Made by a program: the position numbers and the translations under genes. From assembly GCF_020921035.1 (NCBI RefSeq), contig NC_063156.1, positions 12,970,501 through 13,034,500 on the forward strand: a stretch of DNA of 64,000 nt. Direction: 5' to 3'. The notes beneath the pieces were generated by a model. The model made no database searches, had not been told where the DNA came from, and was given only the letters and a program-made list of their open reading frames with translations. Below are positions 22,619 to 35,351 of this stretch, one piece after another (the stretch's first letter is position 1; every line of letters begins with the position of its first letter). Source of the stretch: Rhodamnia argentea. Taxonomy: Eukaryota; Streptophyta; Magnoliopsida; Myrtales; Myrtaceae.

Positions 22619-23160
22619 TTTATAAAGAGGTTACTCCATTCACCAGAGATTCCTAGATTCGTAAGCCAGTCTGTGGGTTTGTTGCCTTTACGATAAGTTT
22701 CTGTTGAACTTGTGGCTCAAAGTTCTTGGCCAAAATTTGGAGCTTGAATGGAGCTCGGAGGTGGGATGGGTCGGTAATGTATTTGCTGTGTTCTTGGTAT
22801 GTCAATTCTAACCACTAGACCAATTACTAACTTACTTGATACTTCTAGTTAATGAATTAGATTACAATTACGTCCATCATCAATTAAATTTCTCATTATC
22901 TCTTACTTAGAAGTTAAAACCTACATGACGCGAGGGTAAAATTCATAGAACTCGAGATTACATTGTTAAAATATCCCGCATCGCTTGTCTGCGTATTGTT
23001 AAGATCTCCCTCCACTTATAAATTTGAGATTTTTGGCTCGACTTTCTCGTATGCATGTCCTTAAAAAGCAAAAAGTAACACCGGCTCTTGAAAGAATATT
23101 TTCCGTTTTGAGTGTTAGTGCATGCATTGCAACCGAATATGAAGAGTTAAGATACATATG
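22619..23160. other. 3' flank and LTR-like fragment
   Basis: 3' region of copy 2. At about 22960-23050 the text TTGTTAAAATATCCCGCATCGCTTGTCTG... resembles the recurrent 'ATATCCCACATCGGTTG' LTR-end sequence of plant copia elements, so a small LTR remnant is possible. No gene. Confidence 0.3.
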
Positions 23161-23529
23161 GCTCTAAAATATAAATTGACTTTCCTCCCTCCCTCTGTCT
23201 CTCTCTCTCTCTGTTTTGAATTGGAGAGCAACGAGAACACAGACACCTGCGTTTCCCCCTCCGTGCTCTGTCTCTCTTTCTCCGTTGAAGCTCTGGTGGG
23301 TTCATCGAATTGCAGAGAGCAACGAGATCTCGGTCGGTGAGTGCTCTCTCTCTCTCTCTCTCTCTAGCTATGCAGTGCCCGATTGTCTCTGTTCTCTGTT
23401 TTTGAACGTCACTGATTCGGATTGGCGTGTGATCATCCTATTCTTTTCTCTGTTTTCTGTCTCGCGTGCAATCTCAACTTCTATTTAAATTCTTTTTTTT
23501 TTCCGAAGTTCTGATGAAGAATTCCCCCC

Positions 23530-23569
<40 letters not shown>

Positions 23570-24054
23570 GCAAGTACTAGAATTCCTCTGCTTTTCGAAG
23601 ATCGATGTTCCGTTAGGGCAACACATAAAAGGGGAGAAGAAGGAAACTGGCCAAGAAAGAAGCGATCATGTTGTTCGAGTAGGAGGGAGTGAGACGTGTA
23701 TAGGAACCATTGATTTTTCCATTTTCAGCTTTGCTTTCATATATGCTTGAATCTTGGAGGTCTCCTCTGTTGGTGGCTGCATCTGGTTTTTCGAATTCTT
23801 ATTTTCGGGTATTCAGAAAGAGACGAAATCATGAGTCAGCGCTTGAGGTTTGCTTGGTGATCAATCACATAATATCTGGTAAATCTTTTGATTCGGTTGA
23901 AATGAAGAATGTCGTACTCCCTCTCTTTTTGAATTCTCGTCGTCTCTGTTTTAGCAAGAACTCAATCTGTACAAGTCAATTTTCCTTTTCTCTAATTGTT
24001 GCTGTTTCTATTTTGTTGCAGTATTATACACAGGAAATCGAAAACTTCGACGAC
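23161..24054 (+). promoter_or_regulatory. 5' region of the MADS gene with three CT microsatellites
   Basis: CT runs lie at 23200-23213, 23342-23366 and 23535-23568. Text such as GAATTGGAGAGCAACGAG and GAATTGCAGAGAGCAACGAG is repeated at about 23218 and 23309, a short near-duplication. A pyrimidine-rich stretch ending TTTTGTTGCAG at 24011-24021 is a credible acceptor of a leader intron just before the MADS ATG. Confidence 0.4.
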
Positions 24055-24570
24055 ATGGGCCGTCGCAAATTACCTTTAGAGCTTATCCTCAAAGAGAAAT
24101 TACGTAGGATTGCCTACGAGAAGAGGAAGAAGGGCCTGATGAAGAAGGCCCGAGAGTTTGCCACCGTGTGCGACGTCGACACGTGCATGATTATCTACGG
24201 CCCCGTGGGATCCTCCGCCGCCGCCAAGCCCGAGGTCTAGCCGGGGAGCCCCAAGAAGGTCGAGTGCATAATTGAGCGGTACATGAGCCTAGGTGGGGAC
24301 CACCGTGCCAAGAGGACGGTCGGGCTGGCCAAGTCGTTAATCAACCAGAAGGGGGAGGTCGACAAGGCCCGGCTTGCGAACTGGGAGGCCAAGGGCCCGA
24401 TCTTGGAGGCGCTGATTAGGGGCCTCTCCAAAGAGGACCTGAAGAGGCTATCGGGTTCTCTAGGGCATAAGGTCAAGGAGGCCAAGGCAAGGCTGGCCGT
24501 GATGAAAGAGGACGCGACGAGGAGATCGAGCCATACGTACGATCATCGCGTAGACGCAAATGATCATTGA
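24055..24570 (+). pseudogene. type I MADS-box gene with in-frame stop at codon 62
   Basis: MGRRKLPLELILKEKLRRIA followed by YEKRKKGLMKKAREFATVC is a M-gamma-like MADS domain, with CMIIYGP ending its beta strand. TAG at 24238-24240 follows AAAKPEV; in M-gamma proteins this place is the conserved EVWPS tryptophan, so TGG to TAG is the likely change. The same frame stays open after it for 109 codons (PGSPKKVECIIERYM...), clearly the continuing I/C region. If read through, the protein would be 171 residues. Members of this clade (PHERES1, AGL80) act in female gametophyte and endosperm. The truncated product keeps only the DNA-binding domain. No intron is needed in the coding part, as usual for type I. 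Confidence 0.85.
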
Positions 24571-25274
24571 ATTGTTCGTATTGGCAAGTGAGGAGTCTTG
24601 TAATTTTTTTCTTTCTGGATGTCCAAAAAGATGGACAGTAAAGGGAAAAAAGAAAATTAGTAAAACTCGGCCGGTTGTTGTTTTAATACAAGAATCCACA
24701 ACGATTTGAGGGAAAATGCGCTTTGCTGGAAAATCCGCCACCTTCTCCGACCGGTGCCCCGATGCGGGTGTAGCTCAACTCCAGCATGCTGAAGTACGAG
24801 CTCGAGCTTCCCCTAAACATGTGGCCCATCGAGCCGGTGGCCGGGTTCTAGTTGCCGTTGTAATGTGAAGGATAGGCCACGAGGCGGCATGGCGGTGACG
24901 GCTGGGTAATGGAAGATGAGGAGGAGGCCAAGAAGAATCCCATCCGAATCACCACCTCCGCCTCCTCCTCCTCCTCCCCCCTCACCCGCCCACCAAGTCC
25001 CAGGCCAAAACCATCCTTATCCACTGCCGCCATGATCGTCGGCATTGCAAGTGCGATATGCTCTACCGTCCGCGGGCCCGGCCACCGGAAGGCGGATGTG
25101 CCCTCATTCACCCCTCCATAAACTCGAAAATCCTTTGAAAGAGAGAGAGAGAGAGAGAGAGGAGAGCAACCTTGAGAGCATACATAGGGCGAAGTGAGCG
25201 GAGTGGAGAGAGAAGTCGCGCGATATACAGTTTGTTCATTTCACGCTCTCTCAATATTCCTTACCTTAAAATAG
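24571..25274 (-). pseudogene. unrecognised broken coding sequence, followed by GA repeat
   Basis: The minus frame 25111-24848 (MNEGTSAFRWPGPRTVEHIA...) ends AYPSHYNGN-stop. The same frame goes on after the TAG with NPATGSMGHMFRG and SSSSYFSMLELSYTRIGAPV, which reads like protein. I do not recognise the family. Composition (GC-rich, Ser/Gly/Met-rich, acidic EEEEEAEV run) is unlike the AT-rich flanks. A (GA)n run at 25139-25162 lies just before the ATG in the minus direction, where plant leaders often have one. It could be a broken gene or chance. Confidence 0.3.
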
Positions 25275-25680
25275 AGAAAATTACGTAAATGATCTCTAAA
25301 CTTTGGCTAAATATATAATATCATCTTTCAATTTTTAATTTAATCAATATGATTTATGAACTTTAGTTCAATATACAATGTGATCCTAAAATTTTTAATT
25401 TATCCAATATGATCTCTAAACTTTCAGAGCATATTCAACTTAGTTTCTAAACTATAAGAAAATATCCAATGTCGTCTCTAAAATTGAATTAATGAAATGA
25501 CTCTATTGAACATCTTCATATAGTTTAGAGACTTAAGTTGAATATGTAACAAAAGTTCAGGGACCATATTCATCAAATTAAAAATTCAGGAACCGTATTG
25601 TATATTGGGCTAAAATTCAGGATCATATTGATTAAATTAAAAATTTAGGAATCACATGCACATTTGGTCAAAGTCAAGAG
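25275..25680. mobile_element. AT-rich foldback MITE-like element
   Basis: The left half holds TGATCTCTAAACTTT and TTTTTAATTTAATCAATATGA. The right half holds their complements (TCATATTGATTAAATTAAAA and AAGTTCAGGGACCATATT). The arms are interleaved repeats of about 60 bases with a centre near 25490. A gene-free, hairpin-forming, high-copy style of element. Confidence 0.6.
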
Positions 25681-25719
25681 CCCATTTGTGTGCCGTTATC
25701 CCTCTTAAAATGTTAGACC

Positions 25720-25800
25720 AAATGTCTAGGCGGGTTGGGCCGCCCGGATGAGGCCCGCCCACTGGACAGCCAGCAAGGCCCGGGCCTGCCCAATTATTGG
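25720..25800. mobile_element. GC-rich hAT-like terminal fragment
   Basis: A short island with CGGGTTGGGCCGCCCGG and AAGGCCCGGGCCTGCCC in AT-rich surroundings, similar to the GGGCC-type subterminal sequence at 4.1 kb and 55.9 kb. No matching second end was found. Confidence 0.35.
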
Positions 25801-26965
25801 GACTATAATAATCAATCCATAAGTACGAGGAAAATTCCTGGTTTCGGCAACTTCTGAGGCACAATTAAAGACCATTACAACAAATCGGAATAACATCACA
25901 TGAAATAAGAACAAGCCTGGGTCTCGACCTTTCTCTTAAGCCGAACCATCTAAGCTAATAGGTAAGCTGTTAAATTCGTGATAAGTTCTATTTAAAATGG
26001 TAACATTCCCGAACTTTAAGTCCTCTAATTATCACAAAAAAACATATATGCACATCGAGTTTATATGGGTCTCGGTGTTTCTTGATTGTTAAATTTTTCG
26101 TTTTCTTAAGTAGATATTCTAATTATTGCTAAATTATAAGTTATTGCTCCGTAAATATATTTTATTTGCTGAATTTATCTTCGATCCGTGATGAGCGATA
26201 TCATCGAAAAGGAAAAAGAAAAGTCACTGCCTATCTGGCATGATTGTCTAAATCCTCCGCAAAAAATTGCGTAATTTCCCTAAAATCAATTGAAATTCAT
26301 GTTGCGTTTACTAATTGTATCCAACATGGTCGTTCATACTAGAGATTCGCTTCGCGGGTGCTTGTGGGGGTCTCGAACTGGAAATGGGTCGAATTTTAAT
26401 AAGCTGACGTCTTCAAATTCGTCAAATCGAGTGCGTTTATGGTATTGAAAATTGTAAAGCTGATGTCAAGAAATCCTTCTCAATCGTGCGCAACCTAGCA
26501 GGAGAGTCAACAATACCAAATCGCGAGCGACAAGTTCAGGCGACGGCATCAGTTTGTTCGCTGCGTCCATGACGACGATGCATTCCTTGAGACGACAAGT
26601 GGAAATGAATGGTTTAAGAATTAAGTTGCCAATCCTTCTTTGCTCGTCTACCAAGAATTTACTTGCATTCACGGAAGGGATGATCCGTTCGAATGTACAT
26701 TCATAAAGTTGATATCCTTGCTTCTCCATTACGTAATAATCTTCATACCGAGCGTCTTATGTTTTTTCTCCTCAGTTTATCGAGCGAACTAGTTCGTGGT
26801 ACCAGACACAGCGATCGAGCTAAAAGTAGCTCCGGTTGTTTCTCTCCCCCCGCATCTCCTCCGACGTCCGCCAAAAGGTTCTTGGAAGCTGCTGTAGGCT
26901 GTAGCTGCCCCTCTTCAACGAGCCCGCCACACCGGCGGTACAGCATGGCGCATTTTCAGAGTGCC

Positions 26966-26997
<32 letters not shown>

Positions 26998-27262
26998 CTG
27001 CTGCCGAACATAATCGGTTCTATGCATTTGCTCCATCCTTCAATGCTTGGATATCGAATCGCGCACGCATGGGCAGATCGATCATGCTTTAGATTCTTTC
27101 TTTCAACTAAAAAATCTATCTTTCTAACATCATTTGTTGTTGATGTTGATGCTGCTGTTGCAGTTACAATGACATTTTCTGTCACTGTTCTGACTGTTTT
27201 GAGTGCAGATATGTGTGTGCCATAACATATGGACATGGGATCATCCGAGTGACCTTTGTACA

Positions 27263-27298
<36 letters not shown>

Positions 27299-29372
27299 GG
27301 ACATTAGTCTATTCATTTCAACACCACCCACCCACCACCATCGCCATTATCACACCCTCTTCATTATCACTCTGCATGAAAAATCTCCAGGCAGAATCTC
27401 TACAGTAGTAAAACCCACAAAAAAGAAAGAAAGAAAGTGATTCTTCATCTCGACGGCCCAGATCCTCCATTGCTGACGTCATCGACCCCATCTTCCTCCT
27501 CCTGCTTCTCGTGGACCCCGTTTCCCATCCCTCGTCTGCAGTCTCTTTCCCTCCAGCCAGAAAAATCTGGGATTCTTTGTTTTTTGTCCCCCCCTCTCTC
27601 TCAAGCATACGCGAAAAAGAATTATTGAACATCTGGAATCCCATTCCTATTTCTTTGACAGAAATCTTTTGACCTCCCAAGTGGGTCGAGGGGGAAGTTC
27701 AACTTTTTGCCCATGACGAGAAACAAGAGCAGGGGACGTCACATCCAACAGATCCTCCATCCTCGGCAACTTCAACTTCTCCTCCCGCCCGGTTGACTTC
27801 TTGCGACAGGGTGATGTCCTGCTGTTCCAAAAGATCATCATGAGAATTCACATCTTTCATCATCTGATGAACTAAAACCACACCGCCCTGCACTTCATCG
27901 TTTTCGGGTGTGGGGCTACGTGCTGTTGTTTTCAGTCCACATATAATAATGACAGACATCAAGGAGAAATCAGAAGATCTTTATCGCAAGCGTGTATGTT
28001 ATGGGCTTCAACTGTTTCGGCCACGAGCTTCATCGCTCGTTGGCAATCAATCAATCATCTGGGGGAGGAGGGGGAGGTGTCGACATCAAACACGAACAGC
28101 GCAGATGGCACACCTAATTTTCTCGGTGTTGGAGAAAGAAAAGACTCGGTGGGCTCGTACTTCCCCATATCGTGACAGAAAGCAAATTCCGTCTATGCAT
28201 GGACTCAGCTGCAAAGTTAGCCGATTCTGTTCTAACCAAAGTTTCCGAGCTAAACTGTTTTTCAAGAATCTATGATGTTTCGACCACAGAGAGTGCTTTT
28301 TTTTTTTTTGTTTCCTCAACATGCCACGTGCTGGCTTGACCAAGCATTTGACGCAACATGAGAGGCTGACAATCGTCTCCCCACCAAGGTGCGGTCGAGA
28401 CATCGTGGAGAAGATGGAATTAAGCGTGCCTAAGAACATTGCAGGCGACTGATGGGACGGAACAAAGGACTGGGGAGGACAATAATCGGCTCTCTTCGCT
28501 CTTAAAGGACCAAACTTGCAGGCGTTGCTCCCTCAAATTCCTTGGTGGTTCTAAAGTTGGCCGAGGCCCAATGTCTTGTTTATGCCGGAAAAGGTGCGAA
28601 AAACCTCGGACGAATCAATGGTTATGACGGTGTTGGGCCGCGAAGACTGAGATATACAATAATAACTTCTCCTTAATCGATGCATAGCAGTCCAAGATCA
28701 ATTTAGGCAGTCGAATGATTAAACCATAAGGTACGCATGACCTTCAGCGCACACACAGAGTCATCATCTCCTTCCTTTAGGAACGGGCAAAAGACAAGTA
28801 ATAAATATTGAAGTCCCTCCACAAAGTTCCCGGTCCGGTCCCATCTTGGAATCAGGAATCGGATGAGTTCCCAGTTTTAAGGACAGGAAATCGGACCGGA
28901 CCGCTTCTAGGATTTGGGTTCCTTTTCCTATTCACTATACAATGGCTTCTTGAAGAAAAGAAGGGAAAGAAAATGCCCCCCGGGTGATGGACGTAATCAC
29001 TATAGGAGCGGGCTTTTAAGAGGTGGGGCTGAGTTAGGCAGGGGATTGATCGAGAGCTATTGGAGACCATTTAACAACAATGGAGGGTTGAAATTCTCTA
29101 GCTAGCCATACTTTCAACAAGGATTTTTAACTAATGCGAGGTTAGCTCGCATAACTAGACACTTTGAAGAATGTGGACCCCTTGACACCTAATTAATTGT
29201 CTGGTTTATATTCAACTCGCACGATTCATATCCACGCAAGAACTGACTCCACATTCCGATTAGGGTCCAATCGCAGTCATGTGCCATTATTGTTAAGTAC
29301 GAATTGGTGGACATTATGCGATAAGATTAGGGTACGGACAGACGTACCATGTCGCTGGTGGGAGGAAGGCTA
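25801..29372. other. long gene-poor stretch, with microsatellites and a CRE-like site
   Basis: No gene recognised. CT repeat at 26969-26994 and GA repeat at 27265-27294. A perfect palindrome TGACGTCA at 27473-27480 is a bZIP/TGA-factor core, inside a C-rich stretch that may be a leader or promoter. Minus frames at 27962-27699 and 27841-27647 look somewhat protein-like (EVQGGVVLVHQMM; MEDLLDVTSPALVSRHGQK) but match nothing I know. A fragment with CGGTCCGGTCCC and CGGACCGGACCG at 28828-28905 is a decayed piece of the GGTCC-type hAT family. Otherwise nothing is seen. Confidence 0.35.
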
Positions 29373-30473
29373 TCAGAGTAAGAACTGGCGGCGCTGCGAC
29401 GGATGGCGGTGGCGAGGCGACAGGGATGACCCCTCGGACCCCGATGGCTCGGGCCCGGGCTCGTCGACCTGGTACTCCATGTTCACTCCGAACAACCTCA
29501 GCAACCCTTTCGAATTCCCCGGTCTTCGGCCGTCCGACCCTGAAATAACACGTAGGATGAGTTGTTCGGCTTATCTCGAAATCACGATGCCAGAAGAAGC
29601 GGTCGATCATATTTGAAATGAATGTTTATCACGAGAACACAAACGAAACGTTTGGGGTGAAGCATTACGAAATGAACACTAATCTTAAGAGGATTTAAGT
29701 AATTAACTGGGGCTCGAGATCCTCTGATAAAATGCACATGACCATCAGAAATACAAAAAGTTAATTTTTAGATAACTGTAGCCATGCATTTAATGCAGAG
29801 ATTTATTTATTAACCAAGAAAACCCAAAAAAAAAAAAACGAAATAGTTGAAAAGGAAAGAAAGACAGGTTGGGTTGGACGATGTCAAACCCACGATCACT
29901 ATACCTGCATGAGCAGAGTCTGGTCGCGGTCGGCATGGCACAAGAGGCCCATCATCTCCCTGGTGCGCACTAGGGTAAGCAAAATTTGGATGATGATGGT
30001 GATGATGGTGGTGGTGGTCCGAGTCCGAGTACATCGCCCTCCTCCTCCCCCACCCGTCGTCGCCGCCGCCGCCGCCCTCCTGAGCCGGCGCTGCCGCCCC
30101 GCGCCGCCTCCACCCGATGAAGATCCGCTCGCCGTTCGCGCGGTGGCGCTCGAAGAAGACGACGTCGCCGGCGTCGAGCCTCTTCTCCTTCACGTAACGG
30201 CTCCACCCTTTGGTCAGCACGTAGCTCTGGCTACTGCTCCAGTACGAATACCTGAAACACATAATTTTAAAGAAGGAAAGTAAGATGATAGCGAACACAT
30301 AAAAAAACAGAAAAAGAAGTCTTGGTCTACGCAAATATCTTTGCACACACACCGTCATACACAACGTGTTAAGATGGCTTGCGGAGAATCTTTTCTACTA
30401 TTCGCCATGCACACAGCGATAATCAATGTGCGAATTTTCCAAATTCCAACCAGAATCAGTACGAAAATGACAA

Positions 30474-30520
<47 letters not shown>

Positions 30521-31093
30521 TCTTTGCCACCGCGTGTTGACTTGTCCGAATTGCTGGAAAAAAAATGGGGGCCAAGCGAGGACTAAGAGCATAATGAAGA
30601 AGTACCTGAATCTCCAGAACTTGCCGGACTCGTCCTCGAAGCTGAGCAGCAGCCCCTTGTCGACCGAGTCGCCGCCCAGCGGGAAGTACTTCTCGGCGTG
30701 CTGCTTCGGTATGACGAGGCGGTTGAGCTTCCCGACGTCGCTCGGCGTCAGCGGCTTCTCGAACAGCACTTCCTTGTCGAGCTCCGACGGCACCCCGGGC
30801 TCCTCGCCTCGGTCTCCACCGCAGCCGCCGTCGATGGCTTGCTCATCGAGATCTTCTTCGTCGTCCTCACCCTCGCGGTTGAGGTTGAAATTGAGAGTGG
30901 TGGTGCTGTGGCCGCGGTGGAAGGTCCAAGGCGGGGTTGAGAATTGGTGGTGGTGGTGTGGTTTGGAAGGCGATGAAGAAGGAATGTCCATGAAGGGCGG
31001 CTGCTGTTGGTGGTGGTGGTGGTGGTGGTGGTCTTGAGAGCCAGTCCACCACAGTGTTTCCGGGAGGTCTTGAGAGAAATGGTTTATGGACAT
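29373..31093 (-). CDS. B3-domain transcription repressor, NGATHA-like (NGAL) type, three exons
   Basis: Exon 1 is 31093-30606, exon 2 is 30251-29905 and exon 3 is 29539-29373; all introns are GT-AG and the joins restore Arg163 and Gly279, giving 333 residues. It begins [16 protein letters not shown], the start I recall for Arabidopsis At2g36080 (ABS2/NGAL1). The B3 domain runs about 110-212: [20 protein letters not shown], then KFWRFR, split by intron 1, then [20 protein letters not shown] and FIGWRRRG. Exon 3 supplies RLFGV at 293-297, the B3 repression motif. Histidine runs (7, 4 and 9 residues) lie at 22-28, about 46-49 and near 240. NGAL proteins are nuclear and limit leaf-margin and petal growth. 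A GA repeat of about 40 bases sits in intron 1 (30475-30516). No AP2 domain is present, so it is not RAV. Confidence 0.92.
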
Positions 31094-32717
31094 TTTTAGA
31101 GAGAGAATGGCGCTATATGCTTTGGAAAAAGATGGGAGAGGGAGGCGTGATGATGATGCCTTTTTATGCGGAAACTGTGGAAACTATTTGACGTAGAAAG
31201 ATATGACGTCTTTCCAAATTGAGTGATATTTCTTTTGTACTTATGTTTTATTTTTTTTTCTCACTATAGTTTATTAATTAAACGTTGCGTATAGCATCGG
31301 GATAAGATATATACATTTTAAATAAACCAAGTCCATGGTAGGACTGCTGCTTAAACGATTTCGAAGTTTGGTCTCGAGAAAACGTGGAATCGTTCATCGC
31401 ATTTGATCTTGTACTTCCACATCACACCAAAACCAAGTGCCTTCTTCCAAGTTCTCTAACCCCAGTAAACATGAAATGAACCAAAAAAAAAAAAAAGTGA
31501 ATTTACTTCGATATGCGAGACTTAGTCTAGTTCCGGGTCTTATGGGGAAAAAAAATGAATTTACTTTGATGAACGGACTTGAATTCGATAGATAGGAATT
31601 TATCTATGACGCGATCGATTGCAACGCAGAAGGCTAATGGCCTAATAAATTTTGTGGCAATGCTGGTGAGAGCGCAATGTTTATTGTCATGGTGGAATGC
31701 GCTTGTTCTATATTTTAAGTCTTGGGATTCGATGGTGCGTACGATGCATTAAGGTAAAGGCAAGGACGGTTTACCAGCGTGTCAGAAACAGTACATGCAT
31801 CATCTTCAGTTTCGTGAAATGTTAGCGGAAAAAGAGATGTCGGATGTTTCTGGACGTCCCATGTTACCGAGGGGGTAAAAGAAAATTTGGGTTGTGGGCC
31901 ATGGCTGCTTAATGATAAAGTAGTTTGCAATGAAGAGGACGGAGTCTTATCGTTCCCCAATTTCTTAGTTTCTTTAACTTTGTTTGTTTCGTGTGATACA
32001 TGTATGTGAAGCAATTGAGACAGAATCAGATTTGGTAGGTTCAAAGACTTTCGAAATGTTTCCTTTTGCGAGAGAGAGAGAGAGAGAGAGAGAGAGGAGG
32101 GTGACGGGGGTGACCGGTAAAGGGGGACTTCAGATGCTATCTTGAGTAAGAGACGAGAGGCTAAGTGACGCTGCAACAAGATGTTCATGAATTCACATCA
32201 AAAAGATCGGTGGTAACGAGACTACTATGTGAGAGTTTATCTGACGTAGGTTACACTACTTGAGATTGTAATTTTTCGTTTTATGGGATTGGTCTATTAA
32301 TGGAAAGATGTAAAGATTCTTAATCAGTTGAATATATATCCGGCTTGTGTGGGTCAAGTTGAGTCCGGCACGTGATGAGAGAACCTGGCTGAAAACTCTA
32401 TAAATGATGCTCGAGTCTCCCCTTTAACCCTCAATGCATAAACAACCTCACATAAAGAGTAGTTACAAAGTTGCTTCGTGAGGGATAGTTTCATTGAGCC
32501 AGTGATACAGAGAGATGTAGAGGAGAAGTACTTGAGCTTTAGATCGTCACTATTCCGCATGAAAAACGATGAATACCAAATCAGGCGCATAAATTCCTTT
32601 AGACCATTACTATGTTTCTATATTTTAATTATGGTGATCTTGGGGTGCTGTTTTTGCGGCTTACATACTAGCATTTGTGCAAAATTTAGAAAAGCAAATG
32701 GGGTTTTGTGCGCCTTT

Positions 32718-32763
<46 letters not shown>

Positions 32764-35343
32764 ATTTGAAGGATTAGGGTTGGGTGCATGGTTTGTTCCA
32801 ATGTTTCATTACTGCTGGCATGTTTTAGTGAATCAAGTTAGATGCGGTGATGTGGCTGCCCTTTCGTTTTGATTGCTAATGTGTTCGAGTTTCAGGGAGT
32901 CAATGAATCGAAAATATTAAGTTTGCACCAGAAATTTTGATGGTACTCTGTGCCTAAAGAACACCCTCCTCCATAGACAGCTTTGAACACAGTATAAGAA
33001 GTGGTATATAATCAAATTGGATGGTGGTGGGTAGCCATATCTGCCCTAGGCACCAGTGGATCATAGAGGGGGCCAAAATTAGTGACAAACTCCCCAAAAA
33101 TTATATGGCAATGGATGTCTCATCCGTGTCTCTTGTTATAGCTATATGCTCTATTATACAAGTATAAGACCCAGAAAGGGATATTTTTGTGAAAAAAATT
33201 AGCTGTATCGTCGACCTTACCAAGGTTGTGGTCCTATCCCCAACCCTTAGCTAAGGACTCTAGTTTCAAAAGGATCACGTGCATGACAGCATCAATGATG
33301 TTTGGCCATTCCTAGTTTAATGCAAGAAATCCCACCCCCTCATAGATACCTTCCCTTTCCAATATGCAGAAAAAAAAAAAAAAGAATAGAATTGTGGGGA
33401 TGATAAGATCTCTTCCACCAAAATTTGGAGAAAACGCCTGCAAAAACTTTTCCTTGTTGGGTTCTGTTCAATGGGTACGTGTCTGAATCCTCTCCTCGCA
33501 CTCCATATCTCGATCGTTGATGGGTTAGTTTTGGTGTTCTGTGTCTCTCTGGGTGTCGGTCTCCATGTACTGATGCCTTCATGTTCCATATGACATTATT
33601 CCCACTTGTTCAATGATCAAGTCAGACAGTTTCTTCTCTCTCTCTTTTTACTAGGGTTTTCCACACAGAGGGAGAGAGAAAGAGGAGAGATTCAGACAAA
33701 AACCCCCCGATCTCCAGGTAGATTCGCACACCCTTTTCAACCCCGAGGGAGGATCGACCAGTCGCTGTTTAAGTACATGCATCATAGGGGGGAGGACGAC
33801 TCATAATAGAGAGGTTGTTGAGGCTATGTTCTTTTTCTTCTTTTGAAAGGTCTTAAGTTCTTCCTAATGCAGACAAGATGCGTTGTGTCATCTAGCTCAT
33901 CGGCATTTGCATTCCTCTGACATTACAAAAGTTTATCTTCCACCTGCTGGTCTTCTTTCTTTTCTTTTTCTTTTTCTTTTTTGTAAATTTTTCTAGTTAA
34001 TCTCATTGCCGTATGTTAGAAACACAAGATGCTGTGTCAGAAAAAAAAATTAAAATAATTGAGAGAGGAAGATAGGAGGAGACCAAGGACACTCCATCCT
34101 CCTACAGATTCAACGTTCCGGAAGCCACATTCCCTAATAAGGACTCATAATAAAAGTCTAATGATTCGTTTCCGTACTTCGATATTTCCTATAACTTGCT
34201 TCGATGTTAGATGAAGGCACGAGGAGGCAAGTAGAGGCCTGAAAATATTAGAATCTTAGAATCTCCTGTTCTGATATCATGTGCGATTTTGTGGGATAAT
34301 TGTCTCCTATTCTAAAAGTTTAAGTTGTTAGATGAATGTGCTGTTTAATATTTAATTATTCTCTCACTCATGAAAGCACATACCTTTCCTTGTCCTTAGG
34401 GATCTTCAGATCAACATTGTACACACAGTTCTTGAATAATGTAAACCATTGACAGACATGTGTGGCCGATTCATCGTCCCACACGGGGAAAAAAGAAAAC
34501 ATTTACCGCTGCACGATATGAACATCTGATAATCAGGAATTGCTTGAAACCTGGAATTTTGTATTGCTTTTCGAAAAGTTGCGGCTTGGGCAAGTAGAGG
34601 ATTCCTTGAACATAAAGAAACCCAGGGTTTCCAGCAAGTAGTGGGAGGCAGGCCCTTTTTTATATCCATCTGAACCGATTACATCTCCATTTGATTATTG
34701 ACACTGTGTGCTGGGGAAATAGATGACAGCTGCACGAGGTGAGGTATACAAAAGGAAAGCGAAGAGCCATGAACGGTGGGTCTCCAATACAAACAAGAGT
34801 TAAAATTATTTCCATATCTGGAGCTCCTCATTTCCCCAGGCGGACACCTTCCCCACCTGGTTTGGTTATCATCATTGGACCGATCCGCGAGGCTTTCCAC
34901 GCTCGAAGGACCGTGTCCACGAGCCTCTTTTTCTGCAGCATGATTAAACAAAACGTGCCCCGGCCCCCATTTCCGAGAAAAGATGAGCAGAGTGGGGTTG
35001 TGGGGGGGGAGGTCTTTAATGGCGGTCGAGGCAGCTGCATGCGCTTCTGATCGAGTGCACCAGTTCGATACAGCGAGCAAAAGCATGGAGGTCGTCCAGA
35101 AAACATGCGCCTTCCGGCCAAGAACAATGTATTAAATCTTGAGGTCGATGCGCATCCGCACATGTTCCCAAACATGTGGTTTGGAAAGAACTGATGCATG
35201 GTGCATACAAAGAGTGATTTGTTTATTCGAAAGAACAGTTTCAATCCCCCCACCAACATGGCACGGGATCAGTTAAAAGTTTAGAAGGTATATTCTTTTC
35301 GTCCCTTTTTTTTTCTTTTTTTTTCCTCCTTCCTTTCCCTCCT
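31094..35343. other. gene-poor stretch with GA microsatellites
   Basis: 31094-31400 is the promoter side of the B3 gene. GA runs lie at 32070-32095 and 32719-32761. 33630-33720 contains TTTTTACTAGGGTTTTCC, a GA-rich stretch and CTCCAG|GTAGATT, which looks like a transcribed leader exon with a donor, but no protein follows. Minus and plus frames at 34680-35260 are open for up to 143 codons without recognisable motifs and overlap one another, so I do not call them genes. Confidence 0.35.
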
Positions 35344-35351
35344 CTTTAGCC

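Noticed and set aside
34679-35259. 135- and 143-codon frames
   Set aside because: Overlapping frames on both strands, no recognised motif, no leader or codon pattern.
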